A DNA stretch of 64,000 nucleotides from Macquaria australasica (GCA_005408345.1 SEMN01000007.1:1118501-1182500), one strand, 5' to 3'; shown: positions 47,164 through 61,760, counted from the first letter of the stretch. Translations and numbers: made by a program. Notes: generated by a model not told the origin, from the letters alone.

Positions 47164-48726
47164 GTGAGTTCACACTCAGTCATCATCCTTCGTTTAATCT
47201 GTGATTGACATCTCAAGCTACTTTAGCCTACACGTAGCAGGCTGTTGGTTAAGACGTCAGTGAGATGAAGCGTGACAGCCGATCATGATCACCCCCAAAC
47301 TTCCTCGTGACAGCTAGGCACTCTGGTTGAACTCCCTTGTGGTATATTTGTCTGTGAGGGGGCCTCGTGAAAAATATTTGTTATTATAGGACAGGCCAGA
47401 AACCTTGCTGAGGAGGAACTTGCATCTGACAAGCCACAAATCGGGCATGCTTGACTGTTCCTGAATTTATTTCTGCTTGTCCGACGCATAAATATACAGT
47501 TTTGAAGTGCATATCTTGGTGGCTTATCTCTCAGACAGGGAGGCAGATACATCAAAACAAAGCCAGGGCAACAAAGAGGAGAGATTTAAAGAGTGTATTA
47601 AGGTCAAACATCCCATAATGCCCTCACACAGCAGAGAGAAATAGATCCACAAGGAAGGAAGGAGAGAGGGAGGACATGTACAGTTTACCAATTGCATTTG
47701 GTCAGCTGAAGTGGTTGCCATGGCGCCTGGTGTGTGTGTGTGTTGACAGTGTCACGTGGCAAACACATGCCTCTTCGACCTCGTTATCATCTTGTATTGT
47801 ACAGCGAGATTAAATGAAGGATGAGTAACCTGTCCCACCTGGTGGGAGGGCGACTAGTCAGGGACAGTTTCGGTATGACAGAGATTCTGCTATCCTTCTT
47901 TTGTTTTTTATTTTACAAGAGTGTTTGATGATTTGGCTATAAGTGTTTGGCAATGCAAGAGTAGGACTGAGGAGTGATGAAATGAAATGGCATGAGTGGG
48001 AGCACCATGCCAAGGCTTGCCGCAGTGCTCGGGGCTGATCCCACTTTCACCCACCCCCCTAAATGTGGTGCAGCATCTCCAGTTGGCTCACTGTGTGGAG
48101 GTTGTTAATCATGAATGCTGGGTAGGCAGCCACACTCAGGCATTATGGTTTGATGTGGGATATTAACGAACCACTTAGTTCATGTTTGTGGGACAAAACT
48201 GGAAGGAGAAGAAAAGCTACTGACCATGTTGGAAGGATAAGAAGATAGGAAAAGTGTTTCTTGTCAAATCTAGTTGTTGTAAACAAAATGGATTTCTTTA
48301 AAAGGACTGTGACGAACACAATTCATGTCAAGTGCTGTAGTCACAAAACTGTGCATATAGAATCCTGTTTGTATCATAATGTTCCAGCTTTTGGGTGACA
48401 CTTGTCATTTAAAACCTGGTGAAGTGAAACATTTGTTGTTGTTTTGAGATGATGTGTGTAGCCGTAAGCTTCTGCAAGGAGGTGATTAATACCAGGAATG
48501 GAATTTTTTTTTTGTGGTCTGTTTTGGCTAAAAACAGCACATTTTCCCCAAATGTCATATGAAGCTCTGATGACTCAGGTTGTCCCCACGGCATCTTCTA
48601 TTAGTTCGTCCTGAGCACAGACTAATGGTGACAGCAACATACTGCAAACAGACATATGACATCAGCTTGACTGCGATCCTGTGTTTTCTTTGTTTTTCAC
48701 TTTGAACCACCAACGCTCCCCTCAGA

Positions 48727-48752
48727 GTGTGTGTGTGTGTGTGTGTGTGTGT
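48727..48752 (+). repeat. (GT)13 microsatellite
   Basis: Perfect GT dinucleotide run in kcnma1 intron 2. Confidence 0.95.
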
Positions 48753-51117
48753 CTCAAGTGCCCTGTCTCAATGATGGCTTGACACACAACTGTTTAGTGA
48801 GTGCTCGTCTGTAACCATGGCAACTGCAGCTTACCTAAACACGGCAGATGTGCGTTTTCTATGTCAGCCTGTTTAGGGGGCACTTTAAAGCCTATTTCCA
48901 GGCCATCTGAGAGGGAATTTTACTGGGGAGTGACAGCATGGCGTGGATTAAATGCAAGGCAGCGTGTTTGTTTTTATTTTATTCATCTATCTCTGTGTGT
49001 TTGTTGAGTAGGGGTGAGCTGCTATTCCTACATCTTCACCCACGTTGTTGTTCTCTTTAAAAATGTAGTTCTTGCAAGCAGCCTATTTGCTCTTGAAATA
49101 TTCTGAAACAGTTTTTTTTATTCCAGGATATGAATCTTTACCTGTCTTATACTCGCAGCCTTCATTAACAAAGGCCAGTAGAGGGTGAATTGATTGGCTT
49201 TTAACTTTCTCCATACACAGGGAGTAGAAAATCCCAGAAATTTCAGTTATTTGCACTTGGTGCATGTGAATCCAAGTGAAGTGCATGTCCTCTAATTCAT
49301 TTTACCAATTAAACCTGCTTAAACTATTAAGTGTAGATGTGGATGAAGTCAAGTAGAGAATAAATTTTAAACCCTTAAAGACAACTGAGACATGGATTAT
49401 GCAAAAAGGAGGCTCAGCTGCGGGATGCCTGCAGTATTTTGCAATTTTGATGTAGGTTTCTAGATGGATGAGTCAGACAGACATTGGTTGATGTCTCTAC
49501 AGACTCAATTACTTATATACCAGCTCTTTTCAGTTCAAAATGGTAGTTACAAAGTGCGTTATGGAAGGGAGAAGAGAAAAAGAGGAAATAAATGAGACAA
49601 GCAAACACACATAAACACAAGGACACAAAGTGTACAAACACAAATTAGTGGGTTTTAAGATACTTGTATAAAATGTGCACAGTCACCAGATGAAACCTGG
49701 CATGTGATGACAAAACTCGAAAGGTACAAACCCAAAATATAAACTCAGATAGCTTCTTAGTGGGAGGGTTCTATTTTTTCATATCACATTAAATTAACTT
49801 ATTTCACTTCTTATAATCTGGTATTTCAGTCTGAAATTTGCAGTATTAACCTCAACAATTGCAGCATGACACATTTCAACCAAATGTATCATGTTACACA
49901 GTGATCCTCGCTGTTTACCTCTGACTGTGGATGTTGAGTGATAAACAGGTGCAGGCTGCTCTGTGGAAGGCCCAGAGGCCTGATATTCGTTTGTCCGGCT
50001 GGCCTCTCATCTCAGCAGATTGTAAAAGATCAAACCTTGCCTTCAGGGCTATTTGATTAGCAGGGAGGACACTTCCTGATGACCTTTCAGTCGGTAAAGA
50101 TTTATCGGCAGGAGATCAGCGCTCCACTCCTCATGCACTCAAATAAAACAGAAAAGGCGAGGCCTCGTGTTTATTCTGTAATTTCAGATCAGCAGCATGC
50201 TGTTTGTAAGGACATGGCTTCCCCCAGATTGAGGACACGGAAGGATCCCATCTGTCAGTTTATGCATTATTGCATTTCCCCTCCCCCCAGTCACTTTTGC
50301 ATCATACAGGACCACCCTCCCTATTCACCAAGAATATCATCACGTTACTGTTTGCTTGCGTCAAAACAAACAAAACTCGCTTTGGGGGCTGAACAGGTGG
50401 CTGCAGCTTGTACCTGTGCCAAGAAATCCAGCGGGTCTCCTGTAATGTCATGCATCCATTTCCTGTTTAGTCACACTTCCCCTGAGAATGTAATCGTCAA
50501 GAAATTGTAAGATGGGGTGTGTGTAATGAGTGAGTCTGAGGTTGGTGTATACTGGGGGGGAAATGTGATTTCTCTTAAATGATGAGACCCTGCTGAGTGA
50601 CATTTAGCCCACATGCGCTCGGTTCTAGAGGTCCACAGGGGGAGCTGGGCTGTCACAAAGCTATTATTCTGGCCAGAGAAAGGTTTTCTATTAATGGAAG
50701 CACACACCTGCCCTTTGGCACTATTCTCTTTGCAGTCTTTGCCCCCTAACCCCAATTGCATTCACAGGTTGAACAGAGTCAGTGATGTTAAAGTCAGACT
50801 TTGTTGGTTAACTCTTGGCTGTTTTTGCACGGTTTTAACTCCCTTTATTTAAAGGATTCTGACTGTCACTACACGTTTTAGCTGGGCATGCCATGCAGTC
50901 AGGCTACTTAGAAATACCATCATTTAGCATGTGAGTGGTGACATGTATTATGAAAAAAAAGTTGTATGCAATTTAAAATTACTTGTTTTGTTTTTTTCCT
51001 GTATGTCAAATGTTTTCAACACCCGACAAATATCTGTATATGGATGGATGGTTCTCTCTTGTGGCTTTTATTTCTTCAAATTTTATATTATATATATTTG
51101 AGATTAATATGTTTTGA

Positions 51118-51212
51118 GTTTTTGGCACTAAAGTTCCCATCATGCTTTGGTTGATATAAACATAAAAGTATAAAGTTGCCGGTTAGCTGTGGGCTACACC
51201 TGAGTATTCAGT
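51118..51212 (+). repeat. Dispersed repeat, + copy (AAGTTCCCATCATGCTTTGG)
   Basis: AAAGTTCCCATCATGCTTTGG, AAAAGTATAAAGTTGCCGG and TTAGCTGTGGGCTACACCTG match the complement of 59568-59690, so the two are diverged inverted copies of one family. Confidence 0.55.
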
Positions 51213-53329
51213 ATTCAGTATTGTTTTCAACAATTATATATAACACTTCATATTATGGCAGATCTGCACAATGAAAGGTCATGCTACATCAGCTACTAGC
51301 AGTTCCTGTTTGCATTGTAACCATGGATACAGAGAGATACAGAGAACAAAAACAAAAAACTTGGATTACTTTGATCCTGAAGAAAACGTCTAAACGTGAT
51401 GATTATGAGGCAATATCTGAAGTTAAAAATTTTTAATATTATTTCCGAGCAGATTTATGGATGTTTACCCTTGATGGACAACAGAGAAACTGCTATAACT
51501 TACAATGTAAGGTCTACTGATTTAAGAATTGTGTATATGACATCACTGTATTTTTATTTTGGTTATGAAGAAGACAATTTTTGGAGCAAAATGTCCATAG
51601 TATTGTTGGATCATCAAATCGCGTCTGAAACGGCTGCATCCAACAACTTTTCTAACTTTCTGAAATGCAGCGATTGGCCAGGTGTGCTGAGGTGAGAAAG
51701 TAAACAGGGTTTGAACTTCTCTCTCAAACTCTTTTTTAATTCTCCACACTACGACTTGTTTCACTTTTTGTGATGAACAAGTGAGGGCAACACCATGAAT
51801 GCCAAGTGTGCGTCCTTATGCTCATTTGTTTGATTCACTGCGTCGAGATTCATTGTCGTGCACATAAACATGCAAAAGACAGATAGGAGGAGGCTATGAC
51901 AGCAGGTTTTTTAACCCCATCCTGAAACTTTACATTTTAAACAGCCTTAAAAAAGGTGTCTGCAGAGTCACTTCTCACTCATCATCACCAGCTGTCAAAC
52001 AAAAAGTGCTGCGGATTCAGCGTCATCTAGAATTACCAGGGGTCAACATGTAGAAGAAGTCCTATTGGATGACAGGGCGAAGGAGTCGTCTTCTGTCTTG
52101 ACCGGTGTCATCTAGATTTGATGTCACCCGGGAGCAGCCGCATGGGGAGAAAGGAGCTCTGAACGAAATTATAGGTGGGCCAGAAGGGCATCTTCATCAG
52201 GCAGAGAAACTCACCTCATCCTCTGAGAGGCTCGGTGAGCAATTGTACCACTACATGGAAAAGCTTTTTGTCTGATGAGAGTGGGGAAAAAAAGGGGAAG
52301 AGAGAAAGAAAGAGTAGATACTTTTGCAGGGACTTGCTCTCTTCTCCCACAGGCGACTATGGCACTGCAGCAGCAGAAATGTCCAATCGGAAGTGATGGA
52401 AGCACTTATCCTTTATTATCACACATTTCTCACAGTGTTCAGCTCAGCATGAAAGGACTCAAACAGCATTTACTGTACGCGCCCTTTTCTTGACATTCCC
52501 AGTTGACTCTTGGCTTCAGATTAGGATGTCAGTGTTGTTATATGTAACAGATATTCTAGCAACATGCCCGTGGCCTTGTGGCAGAGACAGGAGGCTGTTT
52601 GCCACCTGTGGACTGTGGTGCCAAGGGGATCGTATGTGACTTTCACCGCGCCCAGTGCAGTAGAGTGAGCAACGTGGAAGCGTCACTCGGCTCTCTGCCG
52701 CTATTTTCGGGTGACAGCAGCTGCCAGGCCTGTTTTGTCAGGGCCTTCCAGAAGGAAACAAAGCCATGTGTGACTACTAAAGTTATTTTGTTGCTTTTGT
52801 TGTCCCCTAGTCAGAACAAAGAACATCTTATCAAGTTATTTCTGTCTACAATTGAGCCCTTAAAAACTTTCTTTTCTGAAACCTTTCTGAAAATCTGCAA
52901 GTGCAGTAAGAATATCTCAACTTCTTTTCAATAGAATTCAACTTGTTTGAAGAATTTCCTAGAAACCTAGGTTCTGTATCTTGAAACAAAGAATAAGGCA
53001 GGTCATTGCACTACAATCAAGATTCAACTTGATTGATTTAAAAAAATACTTGTCATAAGGTTATTTGAATTAGCTGAAATACTTCTACTGCACTGTCAGA
53101 AAACTGAACTTTAGAGATGCTGTTACACACAAAATGATTAATAAGAAGATTTTTTGTCGGGGTTTTCATAAAAAAAAAAAAGAAATCTACAGGAACATAT
53201 CAGTCTTTGTTTTGATTATTTAACAGAACTGGTCAAATCTGAAGCAACCATTGTTATAAAAAAAAAGACTGTGAAAATCAAAATTTAACAGTCTTTAGTT
53301 AATTTCTTGTTTTTAACTACACCAGCAGC

Positions 53330-53650
53330 ATGGCTCTAAGGATGGCAGTGTCGCTCTGTCGGTCGGGTCAATCATGTTCCCCTCAGCATGAATCCTAATG
53401 ACTCTGGTGATCCATTTATTTCTCATCTTGCACCATCATCATGTCAAAATTTGTGTTTTTTCAATACTTTGGACCATGAACCTGCAAAACTAGTGACATT
53501 GATGTCAATTAGCAAATATTAGCATGCTAACACACTAAACTAAGATGGTGAACATGGTAAAAATTATACTTGCTAAACGTCAGCATGTTAGCATTGTCAT
53601 TGTGAGCATGTTAGCTTGCTGACATTAGCAAATCCATTAGCATAACTGTC
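53330..53650 (+). repeat. Interspersed repeat, GTTAGCATGCTAA family, second copy
   Basis: Contains CCTGCAAAACTAGTGACATT, TTAGCATGCTAACACACTAA, AAGATGGTGAACATGGTAAA and several GTTAGC/GCTAAC palindromes; same orientation as 38210-38455. Confidence 0.65.
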
Positions 53651-56536
53651 TGTAGACTCTTCTGGTTTTTACTTATTTAGAAGGACCCTGGTTTCTAAGC
53701 AGCAGCTCATTTGCATTTTCTTCTCAGTTTTCTCTTCACTTTTTATGAACAGAATAATTTTCTGAGCTGTAAATGTCTGGAGGACCTTGTTCAATGGAAA
53801 CTGTGGTGGTCAGTGTTTTCATGCAGCAGGAAACATACCCTTTGCCTGCTGCAAATTGGTTTAAACTAATCTGAATTAGAAACTGGTAAAAAAAACAAAC
53901 GAGGAGCCCTATATATACAGTTTGCATGCAATATCTTAACTGAATTCAAGCAGGTTTCTTCATTTTAATGCAAAGGACAAGGCTGTCTTCTTTACTGGTT
54001 TGCTTTGAATGGTGTCTGGAGTCTGTCTAGATTTATAGCATCATTAATATTTGCCCTCGGTGCAGCACACAGACAAATCTGAGTGTTGCTTTGACACATT
54101 TATTTGAGGTTGTCTTGACCTGTGGCCATCTGTGCCTGCAGAGTCTACAGATTGAGAGTTGCTTGATCCTTAACTCTCTGCGCTTATGGGGCCAAATTCT
54201 TGCAGCAATCACACATTAGTTTTGGACACCAGCAAGTATCAGGTGTGATAATTACCACCCCCCAGGGGCGCGGGGAGAAGCAGTTTCTAATTTGGATGTT
54301 TGGCGGCTACATTTTCAGCACGATCTCATTTGGCACAAACAATTGGTGGAGTATAATTAGTTTTGTGGAGTAGCATCCTATTCAGAGTGCAGGAAAAACT
54401 GTGGAGAAGAGGTTTGTGATAACATTCATGAGCAATGTTATGATGAGAAATTCTCAACCGTCCCAAATTTGGCTTTCCAGATTTCATTAACAATCATTAT
54501 GACCCACAGCCGCTGCTGTATTAGAGTTCACATAGTCTTCAAAACTCATCACAATTTTCCCTTTCCTCTCACAGGAAAGGCAGACATAAAGGAGGTGTAA
54601 ATGAGGTAACTCTTGATTTTTGCAGCTGGCACTTTACATCAAACAGGCTTTTCTTTGGCAAGTTCAGTTTAATTAATTAACACGGCCACTTGGAGAAAAT
54701 GAATATTTGGAGGTTAATAGATGTTGTTGCAAACTGGTCCTATGACAGGTTATAACTTTGAAAGTTCACTTTAAGTTCAGCCCTCGCTCTGTATGCTTAA
54801 TCAAATTCTGTCTGATTTTAGAATATGAACCCAATCTTATGTATTAATATCTCAGAACTATTCTCCACTGTAGATGTTCACACCTCATGCATCCTGCATC
54901 CCCTCGACCCTCAAAAATACATGCGGCCCCTACAGTTACAGTATGTCCAGCTTCCCAAATACAGAACATGATTTACATTTTAACACATGATGGGAATTTC
55001 CATTTCCATTGTTGGCGCAGGGCAGTTTTTCTCTCCCCCTCGCTCAGTGAGAACCCCTCCTCTCTGAAGAGCTGCCAGAGAGGTGAGTCATCACTTGTAC
55101 TCCAATCAAACTCCTTTTCGCACATCGATGCACATCAGCAAAGTTATTTTTATTTTTTTAGACAAAACATTTTCTTTAATAACCTTTTTTGTCAGCTTCT
55201 TTGTCTTGTTTTCGAGACTCAGAGCAAGTGAATTACAACCTCATATTTCAGCTGAGACAGACAGCGAGAGGCTGGGGGGAGACACATCCATCCCCTCCCA
55301 TCCTAAGCTCTTTACGCCTCACTGTGAGAGTGGTTGGACTGCTTCCAGGATGGCTTAAATCATGGCTTAGCCACTGTGGGATTTGGGGTTCTACGCTGCA
55401 TGTTTTGATTGTGGGCATTTTAATAGCTGAATAATGGTGCAAACTATAGTTTAAGGCTCTTATTTATAACAGAGCAGAACATGCTGTTTTGGTCTAATGA
55501 GGGTAGATTTGTGGATCAATCCTGTCACATGAAAGAGATATAAAAAGCTAAGAGAATCCCAAATAGACCTTCCAATGTTGCGCGAACAGCATGACGGAGA
55601 GAGACGTTCCAACAGGCTTGACCCAAAATGTTCAAGGATAGCAGCATTGTTTTCACAGCTCAGAGAGGACGTCGTCAGCGCTCAGAGATCAGCTCGCTCA
55701 CTATAGAGTGGCCGACGTCGAACAAACAGAGGATCAGGTTTCAGGTCTCGGGTAGTTACAGAGCGACCTATACAACGTGAAACACAACTTGTGTGTAGCT
55801 GCCAAGGGTTTAAGGGAGGATCCAGTTTTTAAGTGCTTTAACCTCCATTATTTATTTTTTTTAAATATGTGCAATATGGCTAATGGTTGGAAGCCAAATA
55901 TCAAGCTACTGTCTTAAGGCTTGAAGCCACTTGGAAAAATGTCATCCTTTACGTGGTGGAAGGATATTTTAGAATAGAAAAATAAAAAGAGAATAACCAG
56001 TTGGCTTGAATGTTTTGCTTAAGTTACTCAGTTAGCAGCTTTGCTTATAAAAGTCAAATGGACCTTTTTTGTACCCTTTCATGCTGCTGGGTTAGTTGTC
56101 AGTGGGAGGAGGAAATGTTTTAAAAGTCTCAGTTCAGACCCCAAACATACTTGATGAACATGCCCTTATTTGTACAATAATTGGGTTGGTGTCATGAATT
56201 TTTCATCCAAACTCAACACTAATTCCACAATGTTGTATAAACAGTTTAAAGGTGGTCTGAGTGTCTTGCTGAAATGGTTCCCCCCCGTTATAACTACAAC
56301 ATTAGCCGGGCCTCCTCAGCAGAACTCTGTGACTCATTGCTTTGATGGCCTTACTCCACTTTTCCCCTGCTGCCATTGTCATAGAAACGACGTTTTTAGG
56401 AAATATCCAACACGTGTTTTTTGTTTTTTTTTAATCTAATCATGCCCTCATAAACCCCTGAACCTATTCTCCTGTCCTAGTCTGTTTTTCTTCCTACGTG
56501 TTCAGAATTGATTTTCTTTATTTTGTTCTTCAGTTT

Positions 56537-56564
56537 TGGATTTCCTAGATTTCCTAGATTTCCT
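56537..56564 (+). repeat. Short tandem repeat (GATTTCCTA)3
   Basis: Three adjacent copies of a 9-10 base unit, GATTTCCTA, in kcnma1 intron 2. Confidence 0.8.
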
Positions 56565-59564
56565 ACTAGAAACCTGCAGGAGCCTGTTACTCCACACTGT
56601 GTGTTCTGAAGTTCACTGAGCAGCACAGATTAGAGCTCGGTGTGTTGATGTTGGGTCACGGAGAGAATCAGGAAGTGTGAGTGGCCGTAGAGACCCTGCA
56701 GGCTCATCCCCAGGCGAACCTCAAGTCTCAGGAGTATCCTGATTAGTGCTGACAACAACAGCCATTTTCCTCTGTGGCGTTCACTGCACTAGGAAAGGAA
56801 TATGGCTGATGTTCCTTTTGATTTTATGTGTTTATTTATTTATTTATTTTTTTTAACATGCACAAAGAGAAGAATATGATTTTATTTTCCAGATTTCTCA
56901 CATCTGCAGTCATGTTGGACCCGTGTCACATTCAGAGAAGCTATTATTTATATTAAGTCATAAATCAACGTGCATCAAGCTGCCACATACTGTAATTTGG
57001 ACAGCAGCTGTTGGGAAAGTTCACCGGTTATTTTTGACCCGCTGTTTTCAACACCAGAGAGTGTTTGCTAAAACGGTGTTAATAATTATAATGTCATCAG
57101 CATACTCTCCCTATGACTATGTGTGTTAGAGAATATAATAATGCTCACAACAACAACAAGTAACATTTATATTATATATGAAAATAAAGAAGCACAGATG
57201 TTGTGTCTCAAAGTACACACCTTGTCCATGTCCCTCATGTGCGACGTTGGTCTCTCCTGTTGACGTCAGCAAAGGCGTCTGTTAGCTTTCCTGTTCTCTG
57301 TGCCTCTACTAATTGCAGCTGAATGCAGTAATGTTGTGATGCTTCACAGCAGACAGGCTCTGTGTCTCCTAGCAGGAATGAAAACTTCTAATGAGCTACC
57401 AGTAACTGCTGTACCAGGAACTTTCCTCTAGTGCCTCTCATAGTTAACAGTATATAAAATCAAACTAAAAAAAAAGCATCCCGTCTCCTACTAATAGTCA
57501 GCATTAGTTACTTTTAACCATGACGGCAATGTGTGTTCCTACCCTCAGCCAAGTATTTTGGTGTGTCTTCGTCCTGCTGAGTCGGGCAGTAAATCAGCAC
57601 CCATAAAGGTTGTTTGACTGCAATGACAAACGGAATACATTTAGTTTTATAGGTGTAAGATCTTGTGGACATAGCTATAACAGCAGAGTGAGTGTGCATA
57701 AATAAGGTAGAAAGAAGAACTTTTATTATACTGTGAAACAGCCTTCTATTTAATATCAAGTTGACAAAGACGAGAGATTTAATACAATCTAGGGTGCAAA
57801 ATGAGCCATCACTTAGATGTTTGTTATTGAGGTTTTATTTTAGCATTTTGACGTGGATATTTATATTTTGGTTAAAGTCCGGTCAAACCAGCAAGTGGAA
57901 CAGCGGAATTAATTTGCACGTCATCATCCTGAAATAGCTGGAAGCTTGGTGACTACTTGCAGGTCGTGCAGTGGCTTCTGTTGGTTGTGCTTTTGTTCAT
58001 AGAAAAATTGATACAAAGAGGAAAACTCTATTAGCATTGCTTCTCGTTTAACAGAGCAGGGTTACATACAATTGCATGGTGAGACAAAGCAAATATGATA
58101 GTTTAAGTGTTTAAATAAGTGTTCCCACTTTGAATTCAAATGTTACCATGTTAATGTATTTGTTCATTTGATCCATAAATACATCAAATCATAGGCTTGT
58201 TGTAGTATTGATGTAGGTCAGAAGCTTTTATTAGTAAAGGTCTCTTAAATGTCAGACATTAGTTTCCAATTTTAGGTAACAACGACACATCATGTGAAAT
58301 GAAGAGTGCATACCGAACAAGTTATACGTTATGTACACATACATTTTCCTAGTAGCTGTTTTAAATTGCTTGTAAATTCTGGTGTTGGTTCTCTGTAGAG
58401 GTAGATGAATCCAGATTTGGAGATGATGATGTTATTACTGAATAGCAGGTCTGTCCCTTTGGAACTGCTGTAATGCTGGTAGTGATCCCTAATGATGTGG
58501 AAGCAGCTGGAAACTTGGAAGACAAAGGAATAATCTGCTTTTATTGACAAGATGAGAGAGAAATCCCATAAACCCACTGGTTTTACTCTCGAGTGTGAAA
58601 GTCGCAGGCACAAAAGAAAAGCCACTGCTGAAGCCGTGCATTGGATACTGTACTGTCTGCTCAATGTACTGATCCCGGGGAATACTCTGAATGATGCAGT
58701 ACAAGCCTGAATATTACATTCAATATGTCTGTGAGAATTTCCAGGAATTCCCAGCAAAAAGAGGAATTATTCAGTTTAAGTCGAATTGAATAAAGTTTAA
58801 GTTTTAAAATGACTATTCAATTCATACTGTATATTGTACTCTAATATCACCTATACGGGTCTCTGGGGTGTTCATGTGGTGTTTAAACGTGGGCCTTGTT
58901 CAGACTGAAAACAGCCCTGCTTTAAAAAATGCAAGGGGCTGTGTTGGTGAGGGTGTGTTGCTTCAGGTACCAGTGAGCCAATGAAATATGATCCAGGAAG
59001 TCCAGTTGGAGTAAGCAGTAGTAGGTTTTCAACCTGTGAGGTGCACGGAGAGACGTGAAATAAAGACACTGCATGAGGTGAGAGGGACAGGTGCATGCTG
59101 GTGTTCTAAAAATAACAGGAAGTTAGTTGTTGTAGTTTGGCCTGTTGCTTTGTCCCGCTTATCAACATGGTCAGCGGTTGGAGCTGTAGCAGTTGCTGTG
59201 ACACACAGCTTATGGAGGGAAATAAGGCACTTCAAAATCATTAGCGCTGAACATACAGACATGATACAAATATTTTAGATTCAGTGTGACTTACACTTTA
59301 CGGGGATATCATTATTTTCATTATTTCATGTTCATAGTGAATAAACGTGCATAAATCCGCTTAGAAATCATTAAAAAAAAAAAAAAAGACGCTCCTTAGG
59401 CCACTACAGAACTTGCCTTAGAATCATCATGTTTGGCATCAAAGTAATGCAGTGATAGTTGTCTGTATATCCAGGTACATTGCAAATATGAACTGCTAAT
59501 AGCTAATTCGCCATACTTGTAATAGTAACAATTTGCCAAAATGTAAACAAATATAGGCTAAAAA

Positions 59565-59690
59565 AACCCCCAACAGGCTCAAGATGTAGCCCACAGCTAA
59601 CTAATTGGCTCCATAGCAACATTATACTTCCATATACCGCTTTACATCCCCCAAAGCATTATGGGAACTTGAGTTCCAAAACTTAGAGCA
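59565..59690 (-). repeat. Dispersed repeat, reverse copy of the 51118 family
   Basis: On the minus strand it reads CAAGTTCCCATAATGCTTTG and then TTAGCTGTGGGCTACATCTT, matching 51118-51212. Confidence 0.55.
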
Positions 59691-61496
59691 TGATTATCCC
59701 CCAAATTTGAAGTAGGACAAAGAATAATAATAGGATTGACAAAATTCATTAATATAACTTTTGACATGTTGCACTATAAATATGTACTGAAGCTCAGAAT
59801 GTTCCATCGAAATGAGCGTCTTGATAAGTCTGACGGGGGCCCCACAGTGTCGGACCTTAAAAACGCATGTAACAGATAAGTGATTTTATTTTTCCTCGCA
59901 ACAGTTGCCAGGTAAACAGGAGAAAGACAGCCTTCACAGTACAAAGTTAAACTACCAGGAATATGTGATTGCACGAATTGATTAGTCAACACAATTAGAT
60001 GATATAATATTTTCTCTGGCAACACAATTAGATGATATATTATTTTCTTTTTCTTCTTCCCATTCTTAATTTTTTTAAAGAGTAACATAACACCAGGCCG
60101 AAAAGCAGAGTTTCACTGTCTTCTTTGGTTTTAAGTCTGTTTTACTTCTGACCACGCTCGGCATCAATGATGGGTGTGGTCAGAGGTGCCACGGAGTACA
60201 CTTCATTGCACATCACTGCAGCAGAGTGAGAAGAAGATTTTCAGAGGGTGGTAAGAAATACTGTTTAAATGATGGGAGTGCGGTTAGGCTTAATACAAGA
60301 GAGAATAAGAGAGAATCATCCACTGGGGTTTGTGGTTTCTTTGTGGTTTGTTCCTGGAAGGAAAGCCAACCTACAGTACAATCTCCAGTGTGATTAGTTT
60401 ATTTTTATTATTTATATATTTGGCAGCATATGGTTTTAATAGACATTCATGTCCTATACATGTTCTAGCTAAACATCTTCTTTGATTTGTGTTTTTTTTT
60501 TTTAACTCAAAATGGAAATTAGAAACGGCATGTGAGCCAGTAAGGGCATAAAATCTTGAAGGGAAAAAAAAAAGACATGAAGCAGTTTTGGCACTAAAAT
60601 GGTACTTGGTGCTAAAAATGAAAGTTAAGAAAATAAAACATTAACTTAATGTCTTCAGCTTTTAGGCTTAATGCCATACCTGGAGGTTTTATGTGCTCTC
60701 TTTCCTCTTTTCCTCATGAGCCACCAACCCTATGGTTCAACATGGTCTTTCAGTCACTCTGCTCCTACTGATCAGACTTGATAAACCAGTCCAGAGGGTG
60801 AAGAAATAACTCTGGCAGGGTCACTGATCCTGCAGCTTGCAGACTGACGCATTGAACCCGTCCAGCTCTGTCCCCTTCAGCTTCGCCTCAGTCATGAATC
60901 ACTACACTGACAAAACAGCGCGGGCATGATCAGAATGACACATGATGAGCTAATTTCTTACCACACACACGTCTGGGGATTGTACAGTATTTATCATCCT
61001 GCTGCTGCCGTCGTCAGTGACTGTAGCCCATTATGCAATCTGATTGTTATCTTGTCTGATGATGCGTTATGTCACACTTTGTGCCAATGTGAGATTTAGG
61101 TTTTCAAGTAGATCTGATGCATTCATATATCTCACTACAGTACTGTGAATGAAGCTTCCTGCTCTGATAAATCTAATGAAGACGGCCCACTCAGGCCTCA
61201 TTTTCCCTTCAGTCTTTTCTCAAAGTGTAAATTGAACCTAGGTAAGTGATATTAGCATGGATCAATGTTGCATTTCACTCACAAAAAAAATAACCACAAT
61301 ACTTTCCCCTCGCGTCTGATCCCAGTCCCTCTGACAGCTGTGACGTGTTTCCTAGCAATGGCAAGACACCTCTTGCTGTTAAAAGCAGCTACAACCAAAA
61401 CACAGTTGTAACAATTCATAATCTGCTCAACAGTCGTAACGTGTGTCCCTGCCTTTAGAAAACAGTTGCCTATTTACAAATCCAAGACACGAAGCA

Positions 61497-61760
61497 CTCT
61501 TATGGTCTCTACCAACTCCTGAGGGAAAAATATGTGGTTCATAAGCTGCTAAATGCTCCACTATGTTCACCAGCTAATCGCTAACTTTTTTCTGTTTGGT
61601 GCTGGGCAGGTAGCATACAGTGAGTTTAACAGAGCTTTTTCACTGAAAACAGCTGCTTGTATCTGCTGGAAATGATGCTGATGAGAGCGCTGAGTGGACC
61701 GAAACAGTAAAGTTAGGTCTGTAAAACCAAAACTACGCTCGCTAACACTCTATAAAGCTA
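61497..61760 (+). repeat. GCTGCTAAATGCTCC-family repeat, + copy
   Basis: Starts TTATGGTCTCTACCAACTCC, then TGCTAAATGCTCCACTATGT, TCACCAGCTAATCGCTAACT and GAGCTTTTTCACTGAAAACA. Counterpart of the reverse copy at 45895-46130. Confidence 0.6.

Noticed and set aside
50079..50510. 143-codon + strand frame in kcnma1 intron 2
   Set aside because: No Met-led conserved domain, no splice context fitting kcnma1, composition like intron; no protein recognised.
53500..53650. Array of GTTAGC/GCTAAC words resembling a CRISPR or iteron array
   Set aside because: Irregular spacing, no constant repeat or spacers; it is a known type of vertebrate dispersed repeat present also at 38210.
58329..58757. 142-codon minus-strand frame
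   Set aside because: No recognisable domain, promoter or exon structure; likely chance.
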